From assembly GCF_040712315.1 (NCBI RefSeq), contig NC_134013.1, forward strand, positions 44,599,501 to 44,663,500: DNA of 64,000 nucleotides, in the 5' to 3' direction. Of this stretch, positions 46,954 to 57,926 are shown piece after piece (position 1 is the stretch's first letter; each line of letters opens with the position of its first letter). The notes under the pieces are model-generated. The model had not been told where the DNA came from. It saw nothing but the letters and a program-made list of their open reading frames with translations, and did no database searches. This DNA comes from Castanea sativa. Taxonomy: Eukaryota; Streptophyta; Magnoliopsida; Fagales; Fagaceae. A program made the position numbers and the translations under genes.

Positions 46954-49055
46954 TGTAGACACTCAATTTTGCACCCATGATTTAATCAAGGAAGATGACT
47001 AGAGTGACCATTCATATACCCAAAATTCATGATTGCATTACATGCATTAATTCATTCATTGTAAAAATGATCTTGAGATTCTAACAGTCACGACGGTATG
47101 CCCAGTTTCCAAATCGGACTGTCGGATTGAAAGATATTGCATGATTAAGTTTGCACGGTTAGGATTCATTGTGTTTAGGTAGAATCAACCACACATGATT
47201 CATTTAAATTAATTTTGATTGTCTAGACAATTAAAATTAATTAAATAATTTTGTGATTGGTTGTTAGTGAGTGTCAAAAATGGGTTTGCTTGCATAGGAA
47301 TAAAGGGGATAATCAGATAACACTAAAATTAAGGATAATCAAGACTTTTTGGAGTACTTATCTACAAGATAATACTTGTTGAAAAGACCTGAATTATCAG
47401 AAAAATAGTTTAATTTTTAGAATTTGGCTTAAAAATGCATCTAAGTGCAAATCCCGGCTCAAAAAATCTAATAAAAGGAGTCTAAAATGGACTAGAACTC
47501 AAAAGCGTGTCTGGCACCCAAAAGTGTCATTCGGCACTTTTGGAGTGCAGATTGGCACAAACTCGAGCGTCGGCCCGAGAGCACTTGAATTATGTTAAAA
47601 CACATCCTTTTCAATTTTTTTGGGATAAAGATGCATCCCAGTTTGTATTTTGATCATTTAGTTATTTTTTTGAGCACCACATCCTTTTCTTTGTTTTCTT
47701 TTATTTTGATGATGCACGATGTAGATATTCTTTTAGTTTCAATTTCTAATGTTCATGCCATGTGTTGTTAATATTTTTGTTGAAATATGTTCTTAATGCT
47801 TTTGTTTCATGATTTAGGGGATGTTTGGTACCACAACTTAAACAACAGTTTTCAGTTTTTAAATAGTATTACACATTTTTTCACACACTTTTTTACCCAC
47901 ACGTATTTTCCAAAAAAAATACAAACAACGTTACTAGAACAATATTACCAAACGAGCCCTTACCTTTTGAGTTTCAAAAATCTGCACATTACCACATTTT
48001 TTTTTAAACCAAAACCTAATCCGTATCTTCCTTAGATGCAGATTTGAATTTTTTTCTAGCATAAAAACAGATTTGTATCTTCCTTAGATGTAGATCTGAA
48101 TTTTTTTCTAATATAAAAAACAGATTTGTATCTTCCTTAGATGCAAATCTGAATTTTTTTCTAACATAAAAACTTATTTGTATCTTCCTTAGATGCAAAT
48201 CTAAATTTTTTCTAACATCAAAACTGATCTGTATTTTCCTTAGATGAAGATCTGAATTTTTTTCTAATACAAAAACTTATTTGTGTCTTCCTTAGATACA
48301 GATCTAAATTTTTTTTTTTAAACATAGCAGATTTTGAAATAAAAAAGAAAGTCATAAGTAGTGATGTTTTGTTTGTCTTGTTTGGTGCAAGTAGCATAGG
48401 TTTATTTCATAAGTTTAGTCTTCTTCTAAAAAATCCTTTTTTTATTTCACATAAAAAAACATTTCTGCTTTTTTATTCTCTACAACTCTTGATTTTTTTT
48501 TTACTTATAAAACAAATCTGATTTTTTGTTACAAACCAATTTTTTATTATCCACATAAACATATCTGAATTTTTTTTAATTAAAAAGAGGATGCATTCAT
48601 GAAGTAGATTTATGTGATTTAGTTTAGGTTTAAGTTTGTTATGTACGTAACATATCATTCATATCATGCATAAAGGGGTACACTGGTCATAAGAGTCTAG
48701 AAGACTAGACTCTGTCTGGGCGGAATGGGTGCCTAACACCTTCCCATTCCGCAACCTAGCCTCCGAATTTAGTTTTTTGGATAGGTAGACCTAGGCTTTA
48801 TCTTTGTTTTTATTTTTTGGTAGATTGTAACTAGGACCCAAAGTCATGTAATACTCAATTAATCAAATTTGTACTTTTCTTATTCAATTAATGATAATGG
48901 AACATTTTAGACATGTAAAATTGTATTTTATTTTTCTTATTTTTTAGTATAAAAAAATAAGTGGTGACTCCACACCACTTACCCAAAAAGAAAAGTGTCT
49001 AAAAAAGCACCTGAATCTCTTTTTTTAGAGCACCTCAGTTTTGCGGTCTCTTACA
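46954..49055 (+). mobile_element. Ogre-like solo LTR, 2102 bp
   Basis: Starts TGTAGACACTCAATTTTGC and ends GCGGTCTCTTACA, flanked by perfect ACATC duplications (46949-46953 and 49056-49060). It contains GGTGCCTAACACCTTCCCAT (48729-48748) and GTGGTGACTCCAC (about 48961-48973), landmarks shared with the LTR at 42421-45476, but it is clearly another subfamily. It carries its own internal tandem array. There is no internal region on either side, and the host coding frame continues across it. Confidence 0.9.
48022..48330 (+). repeat. Six tandem repeats of about 52 bp in the Ogre-like solo LTR
   Basis: Units start GTATCTTCCTTAGATG or variants at 48022, 48075, 48128, 48180, 48231 and 48283. Each continues CAGATCTGAATTTTTTTC and AACATAAAAAC. 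Confidence 0.9.
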
Positions 49056-51149
49056 ACATCAGGCCCACCGGCGAGATTCCCATGGAGACTCGATCCAGGA
49101 GACAGCGTTCAGCTGAGACAATTAATGCTTCCTCTGAGTCTTGCACTATTTCTACTGGGACTTCCTCATGGCGTATGACGATTATGGAGAGGGGGGCATG
49201 AGTGGAGCGACGATGGCCGTGGATCTCTAATTTGACCGAAAGGCCGAATTGTCAAGCGAGGAGGAGATCGATCCAGATCCAGGCACCTGGAGGCACATTT
49301 TAAGGCTGAGATTCCTACCACATCAGGCCAGGGCCGATGTTACACTAGAGAAGTGGATGACAGTATCAGGGGCACTCACCTTTAGCGGGGCTGAAGGGGC
49401 ATCTTTTCGCTTAGGCGCAGAAGGGGCAGGTATGTTATCTTCATTTTTCGTCATCTAGATTCCTGTTAAATGCATGTGCTAACGGGTAGCTTTTGGTTCT
49501 GAATGCAGGGGCCCAACAGGCGCTATGCGAATTTCTTGAGAACGCACGGGTTTGAGGATTTTTTTAGGATCCCTCCATATACCATGAGGCACGGGATTGG
49601 GGAGGCTTTGGTGCGGCGGTTTCATGCCAAGACAGGCACCTTTCATTTGAGTTGCGGGGACTATACTATTCTCCCTCTTGAATGGACTGCCATCCTAGGC
49701 ATTAGATTCGATGGATACCCGATTCTGACTGATGCCATGAGCTTCGAGATGGCTTGCAAGCTCTTGGGGATTCCTCTCTCACTAACGAAGGGCACGAGAG
49801 CATATTTTAGGCCTACCGCATCACCACAAATTCGTACTGAGTGGCTGTAGGGTAGCATCCCCTAAAGTGTAGCACCGACTAACATCCACCTTTGCCGGTT
49901 CTTCATGTATTCCTCGGTAGTCGCTTTTTTGGTAACAAAATGATCATTATTGACCTGCCAGCTACTGTGGGCTCTGAGAGCAGTTTCAGATGTTGGGAGT
50001 TATGACTAGGGGTCCGTTACTTATTGCTTCTTCATAGCCTTTTTGAGGCGAGCTTCATAGCGGGATTTCAAGAGCTTGGAGGGGTGTTGGCAGATCTTGA
50101 CATGGTGGGCCCATGAGTATATTCCAGCCTTGCGACCATGGTTCACGGGTTTGTCTGCGACCATTTATCCTTGAGCTTATGCTTGGTATCTCTACACTAT
50201 TACTAGAGTTGTCCTGGTACAGCCGGTTACTATCACTGCGGCCTTAAATTGTGTCACCTGGGGTGAGATAGTGGTTCGTCCTTATTATGTCTCACTGTTG
50301 GGGAGACCGGAGCTTACTGTTTCCATGGGCCAGTCGAGAGTACGACGCTGGTTTTAGGCCCTATTAAGTTGGGAGTTCTTCTTAGCTGAGAGGACCTTCC
50401 ATCAGGTCATGCTGGGTTTTGGAGTACCTAAGGATCCACCTCCTATTTGTTTGTCATTTAAGTCCATCGTTATGGACGATCTGGATTATGCGACGGGTTC
50501 CTTCGATGCATATGTGGATACTAGGATAGACTATGCCACTTGGTTTGCAGCGTCCTCTGTGGGACCTATTATAGGAGATGTCCTTGTGAGTAGGGGCAAA
50601 GTGCTAGGAGGCATCGCTCATGCCTAGGTAACTTTTGGAGCTGAGTGGAGATTGCGGGCCAAGACTATGCAGGCCAGGGTGACAGAGCTTGAGACTGCTG
50701 TTGTTGCTGCTATGGAGGCGCATATACAGGAGGAGATTGCTCAAGCGTTAGGTCGAGAAAGGGAGCTTTGGCAGAGGGATAGAGAGGCTCGTGTTGCTGC
50801 CGCAGACAGAGAGAGGACCCAGCTTCAGGCGAGCTAGCCATACTTCACGGCTATACCATGGCTTTGATAGGAGAGTTGCGGGTGGCTTGTGGCCATATTC
50901 CGCCTCCCTCTGCCTCACATTCCAAGCTGAGGGCCCATTATTCCTCCATATGAGCCGGGGTATATACTAGTTCCTCCGGGCTCCGCAGGCGATTGAGGTC
51001 CCTATGCTCAGACTTAGGGGCCTTGATAGGATCCAGGATACATTCCAAGTGCTTTAGGTGGACCCAGCCCTTTTACTGTTGACGATGATAATGATGATGA
51101 TTCCGACTGGTTTATCAGTGACTCCTTTAGAGATGATGATTCCCAATAA

Positions 51150-52560
51150 GGTTAGCTTCTTGTTGTAGCATGATGTAGCCCCTACGTGGGCATGTTTGTA
51201 CCTTCCATGTATTTTGTAGACATTGCCCCATGATGGGCCTGCTATATATGTATATTATGCTTTGCCTTTTGATAGGCTTGGACATGCGTGTATTATATTG
51301 CCCCACGGTGGGCTTGATGTATGATATTATCTCTTTGCTTCATGATATATGTATAAAACAATGCCTCTTGTTAGGACTTACATGAATGATTCTGGAAACT
51401 GCCTTTAAGAGGGCAGATGTATGACTTTAGAAAAACTGCCTTTGAGAGGGCTGTTGATATATGTGAAAAACAATGCCTCTGATTAGGACTTACATGCATA
51501 GTTCTAGGAAATCGCCTTTGAGAGGGTTGTTGATGTATATGAAAGACAATGCCTTTGGTTAGGACTTATACGTATAACTCTAGATAAATCGCATTTAAGA
51601 AGGCTGTAGACATATGTGAGAAGCAATGCCTTTTGGTAGGGCTTACATGCATAACTCTAGGGAATCGCCTTATAGAGGGCTGCTGATGTACAGTAGCTTT
51701 ATGGTTTTATCCCTAAATCTTGACAATGATCGCCCCACTGGAGGAGAGAGAGAATGGAGGGATCGAATGAAATAAACTGCCCCAGCTTAGGGTTTTATGC
51801 AACTCTTGACATTAGGGAAATATCCTCAGCAGGACAGACCCGTTCTTGCATAGTGGACAAGGTAGAGAGAACCGCGCAAAATAAAACTGCCCTAGTTTAG
51901 GATTTTGCGGGGTTTGAAGCCCGCAGACTGGCTGAAAATGACCTTGACTTCATAGGCCATACCGAATGCTAGTAATGAATGTGGACATTTTGAAAAAGGT
52001 CTCCTTAAACACACCATGAGGCGGTATGCACTAATCTCTCTTGTTATTGCCCAGGTGGGCTAATAATTCAAAAATAGGCTTCTTGGGGCAACATCATGAG
52101 AAACAACTCCCTCTGTCCTCCAAATAAGCTAAAAAAGTTGCCAGATGGCTGAGAATAGGTTCTAGTGTCCTTCTGTTGTGAGCTCTGATTACTAGGTTGA
52201 ACCGACCCTGAACAAGGTGAACCAGGGTTAGAAAAATGAGGTTCAAGATGTTTGGAAGTGCAGAATGAGACGCACAAAGATAAACTACCCCAGCATAGGA
52301 TTTGTGCAGTCTCGGTTGCATGAGAGAGAATTTTTGACAATCCGGTTCACTGCCGGGCTGACCACATACTATGGCGGGTGCTAAAACGAGGGAATCATTA
52401 CCCCAAGGCAGTAAAAAACATCCCAAATAGAGGGGTAGCGGTTAGAACACAGTCGGGTTTGTGCCTGGGGGGTTGAAAAACCCTGGCACGTGTCCCAAGG
52501 GCCGACGGCCCTTGTAGGTACGCCGGCGGTCCTATAAGGTGCGCCGCCTTGGTTTTCATG
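51150..52560 (+). other. Spacer between the two antisense genes of element E, with tandem repeats
   Basis: No coding domain. From 51359 to about 51700 units beginning CAATGCC (51359, 51471, 51547, 51624; mostly about 77 bp apart) contain TTAGGACTTACATGCATA and CGCCTTTGAGAGGGCT. CTGCCCCAGCTTAGGG-type blocks follow (51777, 51887), which I associate with the 3' region of Ogre-like elements. Confidence 0.7.
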
Positions 52561-52569
52561 CATAAAAGG
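52561..52569 (+). promoter_or_regulatory. Possible TATA element for the DUF7745-like gene
   Basis: CATAAAAGG about 150 bp before the ATG at 52721, downstream of a GC-rich block (GCCGACGGCCCTTG at 52500). It resembles the layout at 45806. Weak on its own. Confidence 0.4.
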
Positions 52570-52720
52570 CTGGGTTCAACCCAGTTTCAGCTCATTCTGG
52601 TCTGTGATTTCTAGGGTCTTCTTCTACCCTTTTCTTCTCCCAAAACGTGTAGAAAACATTATTTTTCATCATTTTTTGCGTAGATTCTCATCAGATCATC
52701 AGATTTAGCAGAATTCGTTT

Positions 52721-54738
52721 ATGGATGCTCTTGGTGCTCACTCCTACGACACTTTAATCGAGCTTAAGAGGGAGTCTTACTATGAGAAGAAGCTTAGGAG
52801 GTGGTTGAGCTCATTTTCTTGCAGTGACCTGGTATTCATCTACTAACTTCTTGGAGATGCTACTGCTCTTCTTCACACCTCATTGGACTGGCATTTGTTA
52901 GAGGCCATGACCTCTTGTTGGGACCTCGCCTTGAGATGTGTCACCATTGGAGATGTTGATCTGGTGCCTACCTTGGAGGAGTATGATCGTTTTCTTTCTT
53001 TTTCTACCCCTCTAAGCACTATTTTTGTTCCATCAGTGCGGCCATGCTACTACAAGAGACTCACTAATTTGTTGGGCTTGAAGAGGCCCGTTGTGGAGGA
53101 GCTGACTTGGTATGGTAGAGGGATAGGAGGGAGTATATGCTTCGATTTTCTATATGTTCGGTTCCACCATTGGAGTATCTTGTTGGCTACCGAGATGACT
53201 TTGTGGACTTGGAGGAGTGTTGGACATTCTATCGGCGTCAGGCCTTCCTGGTGGCCTTCTTTGGTGCAGTGCTGTTTCCTTCATCGTCAAGAGATGTCAG
53301 CTTTGCCGTTCTCCCTTTGGTGAAGCCCTACCTCATGGTACCTCTTTCATTCCGGCTCTACTTTTTGAGATGATTAGGTCCTTGTCTTTGTGTTGGGGGA
53401 TCGGTAGGGTAGGGTAGGTTGCTGTGTTCATTTGCTACAATTGTGGTTTTGTAGCCACCTTAGTGTTATTACCAAGTATCAGCCTGAGAGCTTGGCCATT
53501 AGGAGTAGATTTCGGGCCACTATAGTTCTTGATTTTCCCTATTCTAGGATATTGAGGGTTGGCTGAGGTACTTGTGCAGCCTGAGTCCCGTTAACTGGAC
53601 CTAGAGAGTCAAGTGGGGTATCACTAGATAGCAGAGGCAGACCCATTGCTTCGATTTACTTGGCATTCCCCTAGTGGGTATCTAGGGGTGCACGGGGTAC
53701 TTCTAGGCCTGGCCATGCAGCAGTTCGGGGGTATTCAGCATATCCCTCGACCTGGTGATCTCTTCATTGTCACTTGCGAGTACGGGCTCGTGGATATTGA
53801 TGTGGCAGCGACAGGGCGTTCCTCTGATTTCTAGGAGGGCCCAAGTTGAGCATTGACTTCCCTCTTTGTTCTAGGGATGACCAAGAGTGGTTTTCTTTTA
53901 AGTTTAAAGTGTGGCGAGACACTAGAGATCCTAGCTTGTGTTTAACTTATCATCATCAGTCTAAGCTGAGTTGCCACTTCCAGCTGATGTTTTGAGAGAC
54001 TATACTCTAGAGTTTGAGATTAGGGTTGAGAGGGCCCATATGGATCTGAGGGAGGTCATCAGGGATAGAGACTGCTACAGGGAGCTGGCTGATACCCTTA
54101 TGGAGGATATTGAGGAGATGAGCAATGCAAATGAGAGTAAGCTTACTACTCTTAGGGCGAAGCTTGATTGGAGAGGGCTAGCCCCTCCCGGTATAGAGGC
54201 AGAATGTGTTCAGCTAAGATCTTGAGTTGTGGGTTTGGAGGATGAGCTTGCGGATCTTACTCAGAGGTTTGCCACTTTGGATCATACTTGGGTTGAGGAG
54301 AGGGCCGCATTGGAGACCGGCAGGGCTGAGACTAGTAGCAGAGCCAATGGCTTAACATTGGAGCTAGTACAAGCGAAGGCGTAGATTTATTCCACTTTAA
54401 GCATGGAGTATGGGCTAGAGGGAGATGAGCCTAATGAGCCGCAGTTGGCCTTCTGTCGCCTTCAGACTGAGCTAGCCGAGAGGGAGGAGGCTTTGAGAGT
54501 TGCTACTGCAGAGGTGGGCACCTTACAGGCTTTGCTAGGGACCGAGAGACAGGAGCCTACTTTTGATTCCATGATGGAAAGGGAGGTTGTCCATCTTTGA
54601 CATTCACATGACAAACTCAGAGGGGTTGCCAGAGACGTGAGCTTTGATGCAGCCGAGTTACTTCACACTCATGCTCATGATGACTCGATTCTTCGTATTG
54701 ATTTTGGGAGATTGTGCCAGGCCGTGCCTGATCACTAG
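52721..54738 (+). pseudogene. Second antisense gene of element E, DUF7745-like with coiled coil
   Basis: ATG at 52721 (MDALGAHSYDTLIELKRESY), then LLEAMTSCWDLALRCVTIGD and VDLVPTLEEYDRFLSFSTPL. This is the pattern of proteins annotated as DUF7745 in plants, usually linked to retroelements. Later parts are YKRLTNLLGLKRPVVEEL, and, after frameshifts, LAMQQFGGIQHIPRPGDLF. A Glu-rich predicted coiled coil follows (TELAEREEALRVATAEVGT near 54470), ending VPDH-stop at 54736-54738. Stops and frameshifts abound. It is antisense to element E pol, 840 bp from the end of the integrase. Its architecture (N-domain, coiled coil, polar tail) parallels the antisense gene of element B. Domain name is from memory and should be confirmed. 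Confidence 0.62.
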
Positions 54739-55581
54739 GGCCATGTTTGATTTGCTGGTGTTCTTTTCTACTTATTTTGTTTCTGTATATGAGCTATGTA
54801 GTTAGTATCCCACCATGTATGGAAAGGTCCTTCGTATATTGCTAGGCAATTACGTAAGGCCTTCCTCTTTTTGTTTGAGTTCTTAAAGCATAGTCTAGTC
54901 TGTTGGGCATACTTAGAAACTGGGAGATGGTGGAGAGAGATGTTTATGATGATATTCAAGATATATTTATGAGATGAGATTTAATGTTTTGATACCAGAA
55001 TGTATGAAAGAAACAGAATGGCACAATACAAGCATGTTAATGAATATGCAGGCAAATGCTTTGAAAATACAAGGTTATACAAATAAGTGATAGATGTAAA
55101 ATCCATGCATATCAATATCTTATTTTTCCAAGGATACATCTTGTTTTAGATGGATCTTTTCATTTTCTCATTGAGGTACATTTCCCATTGGTATGAGTCA
55201 GGACATCTTGAGCGGACCACCGGGTCGTGGCAGTATTGTAGATAGAGAGCAATCTCGGAGGCGTCTTCACATCTTGTCTTGGATGCTGGATCCATCTAAT
55301 TTTCTGATCTTGAGCAGAAATTCAAGCAGGCTAAGCTAATTGATTTTCTTTTAAAACGTGATTGAACCAAGATGGCTGCTTATGTACCTCCACTAGAAAG
55401 GATCAGGTCATCACGTAGTTTAACTGACTTTTGATTGCCTTAATTTTTGCCTAAACTGCCCTTTCGGGTTTTCAATCTAGCAGGCTCTCTCACACTCCTT
55501 CTTTTGCTCTCCTTCTTTTATCTTTTTTTTTTTTTTTTGCTGACATAAAAATATAGAAATGGGGTGCACTAAGAGGCTCCT
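54739..55581. other. Spacer between integrase end and antisense gene
   Basis: No domain recognised. Contains a T-run (55526-55540) and GT-rich stretches. Tail-to-tail junction between the minus-strand pol and the plus-strand gene, where both 3' ends would fall. Confidence 0.55.
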
Positions 55582-57000
55582 TCATGCAAAGTACCGTATG
55601 ATGGCATCAGAATTGGTGGGCATATTGAAGTCATGCCTGTCCATGTCGGCTAGAATCAAGGCTCCTCCGGAAAAGGACTCTTTTACCACATATGGGCTCT
55701 GGTAAGTTGAGGAAAAATTTCCTCTATGATCAGGCATGGCTGGTTGCGCTTCTTTAAGACTAGATCTCCTTCTTCGAAAACCCTGGGTCTAACTTTCTTG
55801 TTGAATGCTCTCGACGCAGCGTTGGTACAACTATCCATGGCACATTGTGGTCATGCGCTTTTTATCTATCATGTTCAGTTGTTCATATTATGAATAGGCC
55901 CATTCAGCTTCTGACAGCTTTGGTTGAGATAAAATCCTGAGAAACGTGATTTCTACCTCTGCAGGGAGGATGGCCTCCATGCCGTATACTAATGAATATG
56001 GGGTCGTACTTGTGAAAGTACAAATAGAAGTGTGATATGCACACAAGGCAAACAGCAAGTACTCTTGCCAATCTTTATATGTGTTTATCATCTTCACTAA
56101 GACTTTCTTTATGTTCTTGTTAATCGCTGCCACTGCACCATTCATCTAAGAGCAATAGGGAACCAAATTTCTGTGCTCGATCTTAAACTGTTGGCAGAGT
56201 TGCTAGATCATTTTCCCATTTAGGTTTGCCCCATTATTTGTAATGAGCTCTCCTAGCACACCGTAGTGGCAAATAATGGTATGTTTCAGGAACCAGGCTA
56301 CCACTGCTTGAATGACACTTTTGTACGAAGCGTCTTTCACCCACTTTGTAAAATAATCAATGGCCACTAAGATGTACTCATGACCATTTGAAGCTTTCAG
56401 AATCACGGGTCCGATGACATCTATACCCCAAGCTGAGAAGGGCCATGGTGTAGCTAAGGAGTGCAAAGGCTGAGGAGGAGCGTTCTTCCTATTTTGAGAG
56501 GCTTGACAATGGTGGCATGTCCTTACATGTTTGATACAATCACTTTCCATGGTGGGCTAGTAGTAACTGGCTCTCATAATCTTGTAGGTTAACAGGGGTT
56601 CACCGGCATAAGCTTCGAGTAAGCCTTCATGCATCACTTCCATCAGATGATTAGCCTCAGAGGCATCTACACATCGAAGCAGGATAGAATCGTGGTTCCT
56701 TTTGTACAAGACTTCTCCATTCAAGAAAAATTGGCAGGCCATGCACTGGATAAACTTCTTTTCACTGTCCGTTGCAACAGACGAGTATTCACTGTTCTTG
56801 ATATAAGCCTTGACATCATGGTACCATGGCTTTCCGTCGGCTTCGACTTCGACTTCAATACTCATGCATTCTTCGATGTTCATGCAATAGGCGAGAACGC
56901 CATGGACTTCTATGCACAATTGCCGCATATCAACTCTTTCTGATAACTTGACCATGTTAGCTAGGGTAGCTAAGGCGTTTGCAAACTGGTTGTGTGCTTG
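55582..57000 (-). pseudogene. Element E integrase
   Basis: The zinc-finger region is degraded: MHEGLLEAYAGEPLL has Tyr for the second His, a stop replaces the Trp of YYWPTM, and CHHCQASQNR keeps both Cys. Core: the first Asp is present in WGIDVIGPVILKASNG. The second reads ITNNGANLNGK (Asp to Asn). The third region reads MNGAVAAINKNIKK, where Glu is usual before AANK. C-terminal: RVFEEGDLVLKK, then, after a frameshift, YVVKESFSGGALILADMD and the stop TGA at 55584-55582. Two of three catalytic acidic residues are lost, so no activity is expected. Normally it inserts the cDNA into the genome. Confidence 0.85.
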
Positions 57001-57926
57001 GGGCAAATAGGCAAATGTGATGTCTTGAAATTTCAGAATCAAGCGGTTGACACATTTTTTATACGGAATCAACTTGGTGTCTCAGGCTTGCCATTTTCCT
57101 TCGATTTGGGAGATGATCAATAAGGAATCTCCAAAGATGCTCAAGTCATAGGTGCCAAACTCTAGGGCCACTTGTAGGCTGACTATGCATGCTTCATATT
57201 TTGTGACGTTATTGGTGCAATCAAAATTCAGCTTGACTAAAACAAGGATTTGCTAGCCCTTGGTGGAAACTAAGACTGCTCCTACTCCATTTCCAGTAGA
57301 ATTGGCGGCTCCATCAAAATAAAGCTTCCAACTCCACGGTTCCTCACTGTCTGGTTCTAGTTCTAGTACCATGTCATCCTTATCAAGGAAAAGGGATTCT
57401 GAAAGTTCTGGATCATTCAGCGGGTGGTCCGCTAGGTAGTTGGCTATGGCCTAGGCTTTGATGGCCTTTCTTGTCACAAACACAATGTCGAATTCAGAGA
57501 GTAACATTTGCCAATGGGAGATCTTCCCTGTAAGATCTGGCTTTCCAAAGATGTATTAAAGGGGATCCATACGGGAAATGAGTCGTGTGGTGTAGTAGAG
57601 CATGTACTACCGTAATTTGTGAGGCCAACACTAAGGCGTAACACGTCTTCTCAATGGCAATATAGTTGATCTCACAACTGGTGAACCTCTTGCTTAAATA
57701 GTAAATTGCCTTGATCAGGCTCAATTAGCTGGCCTAACATGCAACCCATGGAGTTTCTTGTACCGCTAGGTAAAGGATCAATGGATATCTCGGTGTCGGG
57801 AGAACTAGAACAAGAGGGTTCAACAAATACTACTTGATCTTGTCAAAGGCCGCTTGGCATTTATCTATCCAGTCTATCTGTGTCCTTCTTCAAGAGCTTG
57901 AATAGTGGATCATATGTGGCAGTCAA
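57001..57926 (-). pseudogene. Element E RNase H region
   Basis: Broken frames carry AIYYLSKRFTSCEINYIAIE (57494-57724), then KISHWQMLLSEFDIVFVT and the second RNase H domain, WKLYFDGAANSTGNGVGAVL and LDFDCTNN-like LNFDCTNNVTKYEACI with ISIFGDS-like LSIFGDSLLIISQIEGKW. The active-site Asp in YFDGA is kept. Two RNase H domains in series are usual in the Tat lineage. Several TAG/TAA codons interrupt. Confidence 0.8.

Larger units (their letters stand above)
46794..51149 (+). pseudogene. Antisense PMD gene of element E, interrupted by a solo LTR
   Basis: A probable exon starts after TTTTGTAG at 46793 (PQRVSSRRDRRKAPVYATSH). It is cut at 46953 by a solo LTR and resumes at 49061 in the same frame (DDI then RPTGEIPMETRSRRQRSAET). 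A likely donor (AG|GTATGT at 49429) and acceptor (GAATGCAG at 49508) bound a 79-bp intron. The next exon holds the plant mobile domain: RYANFLRTHGFEDFF, FHLSCGDYTILPLEWTAILG, YDWGSVTYCFFIAFLRRAS (with stops). After it come a coiled-coil stretch (MQARVTELETAVVAAMEAHI, 50670-50840) and an acidic end (DSDWFISDSF) to TAA at 51147. It is antisense to pol. Several stops make it a pseudogene. Domain function unknown in elements. Confidence 0.7.

Noticed and set aside
48022..48330. Regularly spaced repeats looking like a CRISPR array
   Set aside because: The whole 52-bp unit is repeated, with no unique spacers, inside a plant LTR; it is a tandem repeat.
45806..54738. The two plus-strand genes as ordinary host genes
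   Set aside because: They lie between pol and the 3' LTR of element E, carry many stops, and have related sequence beside an LTR/PBS at 42420 and a parallel in element B; transposon origin is more likely.
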